Below, in pieces: positions 1 through 11,960 of a DNA stretch of 64,000 nt (its first letter is position 1; each line of letters starts with the position of its first letter). Position numbers and translations under genes: made by a program. This DNA comes from Flaveria trinervia (lineage: Eukaryota; Streptophyta; Magnoliopsida; Asterales; Asteraceae): assembly GCA_025506515.1 (NCBI GenBank), contig CM046442.1, forward strand, positions 8,492,596 to 8,556,595, written 5' to 3'. Below the pieces are notes generated by a model. The model ran no database searches. It was not told where the DNA came from and saw only the letters and a list, made by a program, of their open reading frames with translations.

Positions 1-1894
1 CTTTCTGCGTGTTATTCTTGTTTGTGTATTTTTGTTGAGTGTTTTTGAAAGTCCTTGTGGTGTAAAACCCGTGCACGGAGCAGTCGGAGGCTGCTCTGCA
101 CTGCTGTAGTCGCGAATCTGCCATTTTGGCGACTGGGCATGCGACTGAGCCGTGCAACTGGGTGAATCGTGCGACTGTGTCATTCGGGCGACTGAGTTGT
201 GCGACTGGGTATGTCATGCGGCTGAGTCGTGCGATCGAATGAATGCATGCGATTGAGTCAATGCGGATGAGTGATGCGTGCGATTGAGTCATGCGGATGA
301 ATGAAGTGTGTGATTGTGCGTGTACCGCAAGACTGAAGGCCAATCGTACGAATGAAGGTTCAGTCGTACGAATGTATCTGATTCGTACGAATGAAGGTTG
401 ATTCGTGTGTATGGAGGTTAAGTCGTGCGATGGGTGCTATGTGGTACAACTAAATGCCAGTCGTGCGAATAAAGGTACAATCATACGAATGAAGCTAATT
501 CGTACGATTGAGGATTGATTCGTGCAAATGGAGTGTTGAGTTGTGCTTCTGGTCCTGTTGTGTGATTGAAGATGCTGTATGTGTGAATTTCCTTCTTGAA
601 TGTCGTGTGATGATAAGGTAACATTAACATAGTTGTCATTGCCCGACCAAAAAGATTAAAGCCAACGCTATCAACATGCAAATACTATTCCAAATCAAAT
701 CAACCTAACATTTTACAATTATCAACAACCCATTTGGGACTGCAAATATTTAACAAGTACTTTCTCTTATAACAATGGGATCTTTACACAAATATCATCA
801 GCAATGGCGACTACTCCTAGTACTTGGATCTACATATGATCTAATACGTGTGTCTGCTTGTGTGTGTTACGCGCGACCAAACTGATACAACCCAAATCGG
901 CTGAACATTTCTATATACTTTAAACATATTATTAATGCTTAACAATAACTGTCAATAGGTGTTTGACCGTTCTTTACATACAACATTTGGGGAACTTTGA
1001 TCATTCATACTTACCACTTAACAAGTGAGTTTCGTGGCCCCTTTTTATGCTTATAGAACTTTTCAATCATTTACAAACATAGGGGAAAAGTAAGCTCACC
1101 CGTTTTCTATGCTGTACAACTTACATACAATTACATACTTGGAATCAACGTGATACTATTTTGTGAGTACTTATCTGATACATGCTTGGGTCTGCTGTGT
1201 GGTTCTTTCTTTACAACCATTTAATTCCAGTGTGGGAACCAATGGATAGGTATTGGTAGTACTACTGGGTTGACACCCCCACCCTTGTTGTTGGTATACT
1301 AGTTAGTACCAACAGTAGCCGGGAACGGGCCTTGGGTGAATTTATTCCGACAAGATTCTGTGTGTACGGCGTTAGGTTTGGTTGTAAAGCTCATGTCATG
1401 TGATATTGCTTACTTATAACTGTATTCACGGTATTCCGCCACTATTATTATACAACATCAATTACTTATTTACTATTTAAACCTACGAGCTCAACAATAA
1501 TTTTGTTGATCATTTTGAGCATATCTTTTCAGGTGATCATGCTAGTTGAAGATCTAGGTGTGCTGCCTTAGTGGAGACCCTAGGACGCATTTTGAGACTA
1601 AACATTGTCCTTTGGAACTTTGTTGTAGTTGCTTTAAACATCTTACTTTCGTAACTTGTTCACGGGTGTAGGAATTACATACAATGTTATCATCTTTGTT
1701 TATGTGAATCATTTAACATGTTTATGCTTATGGCTATGTTATTGACTAAACACGACACAAGTCCCCTTGTTGTCGGGTGTCGTCATGACACGCTTGTCAT
1801 CATTTATTTTATTGTATCTCTAGCGCTTACAATGTGTTATGACAATCCCGTCTCGTTACATCCCCGTGTTTCCGATCTTAGCGGGGGTGTGACA
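1..1894 (+). mobile_element. Right part of an LTR retrotransposon LTR (family C)
   Basis: The segment ends GGGGGTGTGACA at 1894, a typical plant LTR terminus, directly before simple repeats. Its left end lies outside the window, so no target duplication can be tested. A donor-like AAGTGAGTTT at about 1023-1032 and an acceptor-like TATCTTTTCAG near 1523-1533 give it the layout of the gypsy LTRs further right (motif array, donor, acceptor, LTR end). The terminus would also fit the start of a minus-strand LTR, because TGTCACACCCCC is a common LTR start; I prefer plus because of the array and splice order. No coding domain is visible. Confidence 0.5.
100..545. repeat. Array of degenerate CpG motifs (TCGTGCGACTGA type) in LTR C
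   Basis: About twenty irregularly spaced copies of a 10-14 bp motif such as TCGTGCGACTGA, CATGCGATTGAGT and TCGTACGAATGAAG fill this stretch. The motif is close to palindromic: TCAGTCGTGCGACTGA differs from its own complement only at its centre. The same words occur in the Sirevirus-type LTRs and in the family B gypsy LTRs. Confidence 0.7.
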
Positions 1895-2704
1895 TGTATG
1901 TACGTATGTATGTACGTATGTATGTACGTATGCATGTACGTATCTATGTATGTGTTTATGTACGTGTCTATGTACGTATGCATGTACGTATGCATGTACG
2001 TATGCATGTACGTATGAATGTACGTATGCATGTACGTATGCATGTACGTATGCATGTACGTTTGCATGTACGTGTGCATGTACGTTTGCATGTACGTATG
2101 CATGTACGTATGCATGTACATATGCATGTATGTATTTATGTACGTATGCATGTACGTACATGCATACGTATGTGTGTACGTATGTATGTGCGTATGTATG
2201 TACGTATTTATGTACGTATGTATGTACGTATGTATGTACGTATGTATGTACGTATGTATGTACATATCTATGTACGTATGTAGGTACGTATGTATGTACG
2301 TATCTAGGTACGTATGTACGTGCGTATGTACGTACGTATGTACGTGCGTAGGTATGTACGTATGTACGTGCGTATGTACGTACATGTGTACGTACCTATG
2401 TACGTGCGTGTGTACGTACGTAGGTACGTGCGTGTGTACGTGCGTATGTACGTGCGTGTGTACGTATGTATGTACGTGCGTGTGTACGTATGTATGTACG
2501 CACGTATGTACGTGCGTATGTACGTGCGTAGGTACGTGCGTATGTACGTGCGTAGGTACGTGCGTATGTACGTGCGTAGGTACGTATGTACGTATGTATG
2601 TACGTATGTAGGTACGTATGTATGTACGTATTTATGTACGTATGTATGTACGTATGTATGTACGTATGTATGTACGTATGTATGTACGTATGTATATATG
2701 TGTG

Positions 2705-2740
<36 letters not shown>

Positions 2741-3384
2741 TGTACGTACGTATGTATGTATGTATGTACTAAGTATGTACGTATGTGTGTATGTATGTAT
2801 GTATGTATGTATGTATGTATGTATGTATGTATGTATGTATTATGTATGTATGTATCTATGTATGTATGTACGTACTGTACGTAGGTACGTATGTACGTAT
2901 GTACGTAGATGTACGTAGGTACGTAGGTACGTACGTACGTACGTATGTATGTATGTACGTACGTACGTACGTGTGCGTGTGTGTGAGCGTGTGCGTGTGC
3001 GTGTGTGTGGGTGTGGGTATGGGTGTAGGTGTGGGTGTGGGTGTCGGTGCGTGGGTGTGTGCGTGCGTGCTTGCGCGCGCGGGCGTCGGGCATGCGTGCG
3101 TGTGCGTGTGTGTGTGTGTGGGTGTGTGTGTGTGTGTGTGGGTGCGTGTGCGTGTGCGTCCGAGCGTGTGTCCGAGCGTGCGTGCGTGCGTCCGTCATTG
3201 CGTGCGTCTGTGCGTCAGTGCGTTCGTGTGTCCGTGCGTCTGTGCGTCCGTGCGTTCGTGCGTCCGTTCGTCCGTCCATCCGTGCATGCGTGCGTGCGAG
3301 CGAGCGGGCGTGCGTACGGGCGGACGTGCGTGCGTGGATGCGTGGGTGCGCATGTACGTATGAATGTATGTATGTGTGTGTATG
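1895..3384. repeat. 1.5-kb simple-sequence block, alternating pyrimidine-purine
   Basis: The block keeps a 4-bp register throughout while its composition drifts. It is TATGTACG-like at 1895-2700, pure TATG at 2700-2870, TACG/TAGG-rich at 2870-2970, GTGTGC/GTGG-rich at 2970-3160, and GTGCGTCC-like at 3160-3350. Most steps alternate pyrimidine and purine, with rare breaks such as TATTTA or TATCTA. All six frames stay open for hundreds of bases only because the 4-bp unit rarely makes stops; these are not genes. Confidence 0.95.
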
Positions 3385-3979
3385 ATATCTGTATAAAAAA
3401 AGCCACTAACTGTTTTGAATATGTTTTTTAAAGATATTTTTGTGTCCCATAAAAACGATATGTTTTTCGACATGCTTTGACCCATTTGTTAATATCATCC
3501 TCCTTCGGTTTTAATTATGGAAATTGTTCAAATAAAAAGATAAAAAATCTACAAAGCATAGAAGAAATCTTAATTAACAATCTTTTTAATTAATTGTTGA
3601 GATTCAATTGTAGTAAAAAAGTTTGCTAGAGGGGTATTTTAGTTATGGCCACTTTTGTTGACTTTTTTTCAAATTACCTCATTTTCTATAAATGTTCATA
3701 AATTTTATACATAATCTTAATTTTTTTAAAAAAAAGTTACACTATAAAAACGAACGTTTATTATGTTTAATATGAGTACTACATAGTTATATAAAAAGTT
3801 AATAAATTTGTTTATGCGTTTCAACTCATATCAAATAGATGTCAGCTTTATGTATATTTTGTTAGTGATTGGCTATTGTGTATTTTTAAAATAATAAATT
3901 CTAAACATTGTATAATGGCCGAGTAACGCTATTGTGTAATTCTAATATATGTAAAACACAAATAAAGTATGAATGATTA
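3385..3979. other. AT-rich intergenic DNA, no feature seen
   Basis: This is AT-rich sequence with scattered poly-A and poly-T runs and no open frame of note. I see no recognisable repeat or gene. Confidence 0.5.
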
Positions 3980-4844
3980 AAGACTGTTATGGTAAAGATA
4001 TAAAGAAAGAAAAGAAGAGAGAAAATAGTAATTAAAAAAGTAAATAGGCCCGATATACCGAAAAGTCTTACAAGCACTAATATGAGTATGCATTTGTTGC
4101 ATTTTCACTCACTCTACTTTGTGCACTACTCACGCGATAGGAGTTGTGTCTGGTATGCACTCATGTGGTAAGAGTTGCATCCTTCACACTCAAACGATAG
4201 AGGCCTTTCATTTTGCTCGCTCACCCTGATGGGAGTGTGACATGTGCACTCAACCGTAAAGAACTTTTTCTTGTGCATGTTTACCCCGAAGGATTTATAC
4301 GTTGAGTATGCTCATCATGATAGAAGGTTAGTACTTGTATCAACTTCAAGATAAAGTGAAAAGATAAAGATAAAGTAAATAAATGAATACAATGTTAACG
4401 TATGAAAACATATGTAAAGTATGAATTATGATAAAGACACTATGTGTATAATGTATTGATAATTTAATGTTGATTAAAGACACTATGTAAATGACTAAAA
4501 TGCTAATTAAAGAGTCCTTTAAAGTTTATATAAAACTAGAACTTACTAAATAACATTGATTTTTATATGCATATTAGGTGGATAGGTAGAAGGATAGAAT
4601 AAATAATGATATCTTTATATAGATTTGAAGTTACCTGGATGTGTTCGAGAGTGACATTCCGATACTTTGATAGACATTTGATTGATGAATGTAATATCTT
4701 TTTTTAGATTGAGATCAATGTAATGACAGTTTAATTTCCATTGCGATGATAATGAATGTTCAAAATTTATGAAATGTGTATTTCTGATGTTTAAAATCCA
4801 AGTGTAAGACTGTCTGGAAATCATGGCCTAAATCATGGCCTTAC
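3980..4844 (+). mobile_element. Decayed relative of the family A LTR
   Basis: Landmarks of the family A LTR appear in the same order but badly diverged: an AAGAAAAGAAGAG stretch, AGTCTTACAAGC, an AAGATAAAGATAAAG stretch near 4360, then CTAGAACTTACTAA with ATTGATTTTTATATG near 4533-4570, and finally GGCCTTACA at about 4836-4844. In intact copies the last two landmarks are CTAGAACTCACTCAGC and GGGCCTTACA. The left boundary is not visible. It could be an old truncated LTR or a distant family. Confidence 0.35.
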
Positions 4845-6008
4845 ATAAAGCGATATCAAGCTAGATTTCTACTGCAAGAGCAGCTATTGAGGGTATAACT
4901 TCTACGTACTGTAAGCATTGCATTTACTAAAAAAGTACTCAGGTTGGGCTTTGATGATAATAGTAAATTAGAGACATGAAATATTACACAATAATAAAAT
5001 TCTTTCCCGTAAGCATCCGTATATTTTTCTTGCTCTCTTGTGGGACGAGTGAAGAGATCCAACTGAGAGAGAGGATAAGATAATAGTGGCTAAAATATGT
5101 TGTGAGTCTACATGTGCAAAATTTATAAATATTAGAGTTAAATAAAGAATGGTGTTATGTTAGATGTGATATATGCTGATTTATACATTTCAAATTTTAT
5201 ATATATATATATAATATATATATATATTAAAAATTATATATATATATTGAAATTTTATACATTTCAAAGTCCATTAAAAATTATAATTATATTAAAAATT
5301 AGAAGAGCTGCACAAGTCGTGTATATAATATTTTAATACAAATGATGAAACAAAATATACATATCATGTTAAAAAAATCTTAAAGATATTACAATGACTC
5401 TGCATTTTGATCAAGTTATACTATAAATAATACAAGAGTTTAAATGGTTTCTTATATTTTTGATCAAGTGTGTGCGTGCGTGTGTGGGGAAATGAACAGT
5501 TGTTAACTCATCTTTATTGCAATAACCCATTACCACTAATGTAACAAACATTTACATAATGATTATGTAGTGTAATTAATTTTTAAATCGCATAACACCA
5601 TTGATGTAATAATTTCCTCTCATTTTCAAAATTTCCAACCCTTTTAAAAACACATCACCGTTTCTTAAGACTTTCTTAACTTTTGTTGTATGATGTTATT
5701 TTTGTATATAACTTACACCATTAAATATATCATTATAATATCTGTACACCACTAATGTCATTTGGTTTACATTCATTGTGTACAACTAGTTTTACTACTA
5801 TAAATATAACTTAATTACAATGATAATGTGACCTACTGCGGACCACTAGTTGAGTTAATAGGTTATCACAATAAATAAGGGTTAACATTTATTATCTATC
5901 CTATATATATTTATAGGGATCGATTACTATACAAAGTGTAATTTTTGTGCGAAGGTACGAAGTCATAAGGACGGGTATGTGTTTTCTGGCGGAGGGTAGT
6001 TTCGTCCA
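4845..6008. other. AT-rich intergenic DNA with an AT microsatellite
   Basis: AT-rich sequence includes a TA microsatellite at about 5197-5252, flanked by two direct copies of ATTTTATACATTTCAAA. A short GTGTGTGCGTGCGTGTGTGG run lies near 5468. Short open frames here show no recognisable domain. Confidence 0.5.
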
Positions 6009-6130
6009 TATCATGTAACACCCGGTTATTTTAAAAAGGACAAGAAATGAAGAATAAAAAGAAAGAAAAGTAATAAAGTCCAAGTGGAGGGACTAAAAGT
6101 GTCCAAAATGACAAAATCTTTGAAAGTTGG

Positions 6131-6156
6131 TGTAAAGGTGGGCATGGCCGCCCACC
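6131..6156 (+). promoter_or_regulatory. TATA-like box plus hairpin at the predicted transcript start
   Basis: TGTAAAGG at 6131-6138 (TATAAAGG in the copy at 44965-44972) overlaps an inverted repeat: GGTGGGC at 6137-6143, a six-base loop, and GCCCACC at 6150-6156. The stem is seven perfect base pairs and recurs in the other family A LTRs. Its position suggests the core promoter, leaving U3 only about 120-150 bp long. The assignment is by sequence only. Confidence 0.55.
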
Positions 6157-6647
6157 CTCTTTTCACATCACTTTCACTTCGGTTTTAAAGAGAGAGAGAG
6201 AAAGGAAGAGAGCAGAACTTCGGGTTTTGAAGAAGAAGAAAATAAGAGATTGAATTCAAGGTTTTTAAGCATTTATGACGAGTTTTGTCTCGGATATATG
6301 TTTATGTGCTTATGTGTTTGTGTATGTGCTTGGGTGTGTGTGTGTTTGGTGTGGTTTTTAGGTGTTTGAACTCAGTTGCAAAAGGGTTAGAAGGAAGATA
6401 CACCCAAGTTGTACCAAGTGAGTTCTAGACCCTGGTTTTTACTTGTTTTAAACTCTCTTTAGGGTTGAGAATGTATTAAAATGATTTTCAAATGTTTATG
6501 TATGTATACCCATATGTATTATGCATGTTAGATGATGATTCTTGAATGCTTATAGGTTGTTCATGTTTAGAATAGCCTTGGTAAGCTTAGAACAGATAAG
6601 TTTGATGATTTGGGTTCGAAAACATTCTAGAAACATGTTACACAGAA

Positions 6648-7065
6648 GGTTCATGCGCCTAGATAAGGCTCATGCGCCTGGAAATGCCTTAAAAGGATTT
6701 AAGTGTAACCCATGCGCTTGAACAGTAGCCCATGCACCTGAATTATGCCTTAGAAATGTTTAAGTATAGCTCATGCACCTGAAGAGTGGTCCATGTGCCT
6801 AGAAATATTAGTCGGACGACTAAGTGTAGGGCCATGCGCCCCAATAGTGCCCATGCGCCCCAATAGTGCCCATGCGCCCCAATAGTGCCCATGCGCCCAA
6901 GTGGTCCATGTGCCCAAGTGGTCCATGCGCCTAAGTGTCCATGCGCCTGAATAGTTCATGCGCCTAAAGGATAAAATGATTTAAGTGTTGGCTCATGCGC
7001 CTACATAGTGATGAAACGCCCAAACAGGGCTCATGCGCCCAAATAGTGTCAAAGCGCCTAAACAC
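6648..7065. repeat. Array of CATGCGCC motifs in LTR A1
   Basis: Roughly twenty copies of CCATGCGCCTGAA-like words are separated by about 8-25 bp. Some have become CATGCACC, as expected from deamination at the CpG. The array lies inside the predicted second leader intron. Confidence 0.75.
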
Positions 7066-8059
7066 TTAGAAATTTTTACAGAATTTTCGGGAGTCTGTGT
7101 TTTTAGGGTTTTGACCGAGGTTTGATTAGGGCTTATTAATGATGAGTTTCATGCATGATTATGATTGTTCCTTATTATTATTATTGCTATTATTATTACT
7201 TACAATGTGTGACTTTACGTGGTATGTTTATTAATTTTGTAACGTAAAGTATATTGTATTAATAAAGAGAAAGAGAAATAAAGAAGAGAAGATGAACATT
7301 AATAGAATGTTAACAAGTCTTGCAAGCTTACAGGAGGTACACGACTGTGTTGTTGTTAGCTCAACTGTGCTGCGAGTTAGCTACTCTATTATGCACACAG
7401 AGCCAGTCAATTGAGACTGGCAAGACCTTTGGAGCTTACCCTAGGTGATTAGGTCAACCTTGTATACAGTAAACAAAACCCTCTTGAGGGATATAGATGG
7501 CCCATCACCGGTTTTCATCGCGCATACAATTTAGGGTATTGCTCATTGGTCCATAAGAAAGTGAAAGATAAAGATAAAAGATTACAGAACTTACAAGGCA
7601 TACAGTAAAGAGAATGAACAGTATCTGTTCATATAGTTAATGCGTGCTCACATACAAAGTAAAAAGTTGTATTTCATAGAAAGAGTTTTTTCTTATACAA
7701 CATACAGAAAGTATTTTGTTACTTTTAAAAACTAGAACTCACTCAGCAATGCTGACTTTTATACATTTTCAGTTGACAGGTAATTATTGCTGAGGATGGC
7801 ATGAGGGTGAAGCTACTCGGCAGGAAAAGACTGACATCTATTCGTATTTTATGTTGTTGTTGTTTTGTATTGCAGTAAAACAATTCTTTTGTAAACAGTT
7901 AAATGATGATGTATTGCTCAACAACAGTGTTTTAAATGAAATGAATGGTTTTTGATAAATTATTTCCGCTGCTTAAGTTTGTATAATTATAATGTTTAAT
8001 GTTTTAGGTGCTGTGATTGACCAACTGTGAGGTCTCCGGAAACAGGGCCTTACATATCA

Positions 8060-8667
8060 CAATTACGCATATAATGTACATAATTACATATGTTATATTC
8101 ATGTTATATGTGTTCTTGCGCAAGATATATTAGATATGACGCAAAGTAAAATTACTCAAGTTATAAAAAATAATTACACAAGTTATATTTATGATTACAC
8201 AAGTTATATGATAATTACCCAAATTATGTTGGTAATTACACAGTGAATAATCACGCTAGTTACACACACAACACATAGACGTGTTTTTTTAAAAAATATT
8301 TTTTTAAGATAAACTATAGAAAATACTATATTCATATTAAAAATGATAAAATACTTTGTTTTTATGGTGTATTTTAAAAATAAATAATGAAATGTGAAAA
8401 TGTTATATTGTTTAAAAAAATGAGGGTATTTATTAAAAAAGTCAATAATTTTTTGAACTAATATGTTCAGTTAGTTTTTTCTAGTTAAACATATTGATCA
8501 CAGATATGTAAGTAGCATGATATTATGTAACAGATGTTATATCTATAAGAATATTTACGTATATGTTAGCATACATAAATATAACATTTTCCTTAGTTTT
8601 GATTATGAATAACTCAAGTCTATTGAAATTTTAACAATGTACTGACTTATTACATTTTTTCTCACTC
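8060..8667. other. AT-rich intergenic DNA
   Basis: Short direct repeats of TTACACAAGTTATAT occur between about 8160 and 8230. Nothing else is recognisable. Confidence 0.5.
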
Positions 8668-8892
8668 TCAAGGTTCTTTATCTACTAATGTATATGAATC
8701 TCCAAATGGAACCCGATACTTGACTCCTAATGTTCCAGTTGAGTACAAGCTTGTTGTAGGAACCAGATTCAATATATGAAAGATGTGACCTAATAATGCA
8801 TTGGGTGTACCATTATAAAATAATTCTTGGTCTATCCTTATATATTTATGTAACCTAATAATTCTAAGAATATCCAAATTCTATATCTTAAA
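8668..8892 (-). pseudogene. Possible exon of an unrecognised host gene
   Basis: A 69-codon open frame on the minus strand follows a poly-T tract ending in AG, an acceptor-like context at about 8885-8895. Its composition is protein-like: mixed hydrophobic and polar residues, with segments such as NGTPNALLGHIF and GVKYRVPFGDSYTL. I do not recognise the family. It lies downstream, on the same strand, of other exon-like pieces at 9521-9664 and 10505-10640. It may be part of a decayed multi-exon gene, or chance. Confidence 0.22.
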
Positions 8893-9520
8893 AATAATAA
8901 AAAAAACATATATGAAACCAAACATAATCTTATTCATATTTGATATACTCCTACATATATGTAAACAGACATATCCAATTGTCCTACATATATGCTAATG
9001 CTTATATATACGTAAAAAATTTCTATGTAAACATTAATTATATGTAAACATATATGCAAGCAAACATCATCATACTGAAATATTTGTCTAATACTAACAT
9101 CTAATAGATAATAAGTATTTAGCGCAATTTAACTAAAAACATGATTTATTAGTCATTTTACAAACTAACCGGTTACATATACAACAGAAGCTACATATAT
9201 GTAAGCAATCATCATCGGTGTAATATACAAACCCTATAAGCAATGAACATAGAAGAATAACCTTGAAACAAGACATTTTTAATATTATAATTGATATTCA
9301 TTCAAGTTCCAAAGAAGATTACTAACAATCGTATTGATTACACAAAAAACCCCAAAATCATAAAAGTTCGAATCTAATAAATGCTTTCATTCAACGTATC
9401 TTCTGTCTCCATCATTACTTTGTCATGATATACGTTAATATCTGACATCCATTCCTGCATTAACATGATACACATCCGCAATTTAAAATAGACTTACCAA
9501 TAAACACAAATGCAAACAGT

Positions 9521-9664
9521 TTACTCAGTTGAATAATTATTTTGACCTTTCATTTCGGATCCTTCTTCATAATCACAAACAATGATAGGATGAGACGATG
9601 TGTTTTTAAACTTATTAAAGGTATAGACAATTTTCCCACTTCTCCTCCTATTACCGGATGACAT
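9521..9664 (-). CDS. Short exon-like open frame, unrecognised
   Basis: A 47-codon frame on the minus strand starts with ATG at 9664-9662 and is rich in charged residues (begins MSSGNRRRSGK). Near its end CTGAGTAAAC could act as a splice donor. A possible acceptor, TTAATGCAG, and a second protein-like stretch lie below it near 9380-9455. No domain is recognised. It may belong with the frame at 8668-8892. Confidence 0.2.
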   Translation of the reverse strand: MSSGNRRRSGKIVYTFNKFKNTSSHPIIVCDYEEGSEMKGQNNYSTE

Positions 9665-9732
9665 CTATACGAAATAGAGTAAATTAAACAAAAACAATAT
9701 CATTTAAAATCTTTTTCAACTTACCTAACTAT

Positions 9733-10215
9733 AAATAAACATAAAATTGCATAAGTATCAAACAATTCACAACCTGCTTACATATACGTACCAACATTAT
9801 TTTCAATCTAGGTACTACAAAAGCCCTAATAAAAAAATTTACGGGTTGCTTACATATACTTATCTAGAAGCTTACACATATGTATCTACTTACAAAAACA
9901 CTAATAAATGCATAACAATAAACCTACTCATAAGTTGCTTACAAATACATACCAACATTTTCTTTCAAACACTGTACTAAAAAAACCCAAATTAAAGGAT
10001 TTATGGTTTTGGTTACATATACGTATCCGGCTAATTACAGAAACGTATTCACCAACAAAAAAAGTATAAATGCATAAAAATTCAAACAAATCACAACTCG
10101 CTTACATATATGTACCAATATTTTCTTCATTGTGCGTACTAAAAAGCCCTAACAAGTAATTTACGAGTTGATTACATATACGTATCTACCTGCTTACACA
10201 TACATATCTACGCAA
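9733..10215. repeat. Degenerate tandem repeat, ~170-bp unit
   Basis: Nearly three tandem units begin at about 9733, 9907 and 10069. Each has the order ATAAATGCATAA, CACAAC..GCTTACATATACGTACC, a variable TTTTC stretch, GTACTAAAAAAGCCC, then TTTACGGGTTG. Each unit carries one to three TTACATATACGTA-like words, themselves near-palindromic. Spacings of about 174 and 162 bp are near nucleosome length, but there are too few units to call it a satellite. Confidence 0.6.
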
Positions 10216-10706
10216 AAGGAATCCCCAATTTCATATACTTTATTTCTACATTTCCAAACCAAAAAAGCCCTAATCTTTAATTTTTCATACATGTTATTAG
10301 ATTTCATATCAGTACTACATTTTTAGTTTACATCCATCAACTTCTTATTCGACTGATTACGTATTCACAAAACTTAATTACTCTATATTTGTAAATAATC
10401 TTGTCAAAGAACCCAAAATCCATTTCCGCATCCACAAATCACTCATATTTACATCAAAAAGAACATGCAATTCGATTTCTACAGAACCATAAAGAAACAC
10501 ATACCTTCTTTCATCCTTTTGAGCCGATGACTAGTCCACAATAAGAACACCCTCAATCTCTATCAACTCTTATAATAATAAACAAATCGTTTCTTTTATT
10601 CAGAATATCTTCTCCTACTAAAAGTGATTGAGCGATTTTTATGGGATTTTTGTTATGATTACAGATGAGAGATGGCAGTTACAATTTGAAGATTGATATG
10701 TGCTTT
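10216..10706. other. AT-rich flank with a possible minus-strand leader exon
   Basis: On the minus strand 10640-10505 is less AT-rich and ends in a donor-like AAGAAGGTATGTG, resembling a 5' untranslated exon upstream of the short frames at 9521 and 8668. It is weak evidence of a decayed gene. The rest holds nothing I recognise. Confidence 0.25.
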
Positions 10707-10949
10707 GCCTATGTTGATACATATGTACCTAGATTCTGATCTGAATGTAATATGTCTTTATTGTCTTACACTTATGTAATCATTGGGTACTTAATGAAAT
10801 ACAAATGTTTGGTTGTGTTTAAAATATTTAATATTTCATTAATGAGTTGTTTAACGCATATTGACTTGATTATATAGGTATGTGGTTGTTTGAATTAATA
10901 TAAATAATGTTATGACAATTAATACATTCAAACTTAATAACATGAAGTC

Positions 10950-11190
10950 ATCATGCGAATGGCCCATGCTAATGGACCATACGCATGAACAACTTCATAC
11001 GAATGACTCAGTCGCACGACTGAACCAGTAGACTGGATCAGTCGTATGACTATAACATGAGATTAACTCAGTCGCACGACTAAATACTCAGTCGCACGAC
11101 TGAATACTCAGTCGTGCGAATGGATCAACCGCATGTCTTAATCGCACGAATGAACCATGATGATGGTTCAGTCGCCCGAATGAGCAACCC
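10950..11190. repeat. CpG motif array upstream of the LTR TATA box
   Basis: A dozen or more copies of CAGTCGCACGACTGA-like and CATGCGAATGG-like words end six bases or so before the TATA box. Unlike in the gypsy families, the array here occupies the U3 position. As I recall, Sirevirus LTRs in grasses carry CpG-rich palindromic motifs in the same place; the words here differ. Confidence 0.75.
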
Positions 11191-11195
11191 TAACC

Positions 11196-11203
11196 TATAA
11201 ATA
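11196..11203 (+). promoter_or_regulatory. TATA box of the Sirevirus-like LTR
   Basis: TATAAATA follows the motif array and is conserved in the other LTR copies (for example near 22787 and 26021). It is the likely core promoter for full-length RNA. Confidence 0.7.
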
Positions 11204-11470
11204 CCACCTAATTCGTTGAAAAACATAAGCATTTAATCCACTTCAACTCCAGACGTACCCTAGCCGTTCAGAAGCCTCTAAGTTCGTACTTCAAGTTCAT
11301 AGAACGCTGTAGATCGATTCCTAACCGATTTTACGCTAAATTCAATACGTTATTGTTTCTACGTGTGTTCTCACTGATTGGATCGCCAATCAAATAGGAT
11401 TCCGCACTATTTGGTTTGGTTTAACACGTTAATCAGTTGGTGTTTCATTCAAATACAAGATCCTAACAAG

Positions 11471-11482
11471 TGGTATCAGAGC
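11471..11482 (+). other. Primer-binding site (initiator Met tRNA)
   Basis: TGGTATCAGAGC starts two bases after the LTR end. It matches the complement of the 3' end of plant initiator methionine tRNA, the usual minus-strand primer of copia elements. Confidence 0.92.
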
Positions 11483-11694
11483 ATTGGCTCTTGATTACGT
11501 GTTGATTCAATAGTTTTGATACAAAAATTGTGTTTTGGCATTAAAAACGCAATCTTTTTGTGTCTAACGGAGTCTTAGACGTTTCCTGATTGAAAAGTTT
11601 AGTTTTTCCAGCATATGGCTATTAGGGTTTGATGAAATTCGAGTTTTTACGGTCAAAACAAGTTTAACCTACGAATTATCAAACTTCAGCAAGT

Positions 11695-11930
11695 TCAGTC
11701 ACACGATTGGCTGAATCACACGACTGAGTTCATTCGCATTCTCCAACCGCATGATTGGACTCATTCGTACCTTTATTCGTACGACTGACATTTTTATTCG
11801 GACTGTTCAAGCGCATTAGTTCATTCGGACGACTGAGTCATCCGCATTTGTTCAGTCGCACGATTGAACCATCCGCATTTGTTCAATCGCATGAATAAGT
11901 TCAATCGAATACCTTCATTCGCATACATTA
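11695..11930. repeat. CpG motif array in the leader just before gag
   Basis: A further run of TCACACGATTGG-, CATTCGCAT- and TCGTACGACTGA-like words fills the leader between the primer site and the gag start. The element thus carries the motif outside the LTR as well. Confidence 0.65.
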
Positions 11931-11960
11931 GCAGTTTGTTAAATAATAAAGTTAAGTGTA

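Larger units (their letters stand above)
6014..8054 (+). mobile_element. Solo LTR, Ty3/gypsy family A (copy A1)
   Basis: It begins TGTAACACCCGGTTATT and ends CGGAAACAGGGCCTTACA, 2041 bp. The target duplication TATCA is perfect at 6009-6013 and 8055-8059, so this is a complete solo LTR left by recombination between two LTRs. Inside are a TATA-like box and hairpin (6131-6156), a CATGCGCC array (6648-7065), one decayed unit of the 22-bp TTCG-loop repeat (about 7480-7503), and a splice acceptor (7771-7772). The first predicted donor (TTCAAGGTAAG in other copies) is lost here through a small deletion. Confidence 0.92.
10712..11468 (+). mobile_element. 5' LTR of the Sirevirus-like element
   Basis: It begins TGTTGATACATATGTACC and ends GATCCTAACA. 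It carries a motif array at about 10950-11190 and a TATA box, TATAAATA, at 11196-11203. The transcript probably starts about 30 bp downstream, near 11230. Copies occur at 22328-23059, 23137-23873 (inverted) and 25538-26294, and a diverged minus-strand relative at 62588-63287. Confidence 0.92.

Noticed and set aside
1718..3485. Long open frames on both strands with MYVC, YVHT or THTH repeats
   Set aside because: They come from the 4-bp simple repeat, which lacks stops in every frame. There is no conserved composition beyond the repeat.
11471..11500. tRNA gene fragment near TGGTATCAGAGC
   Set aside because: Only the 12-base primer complement is present, directly after an LTR; there is no cloverleaf.
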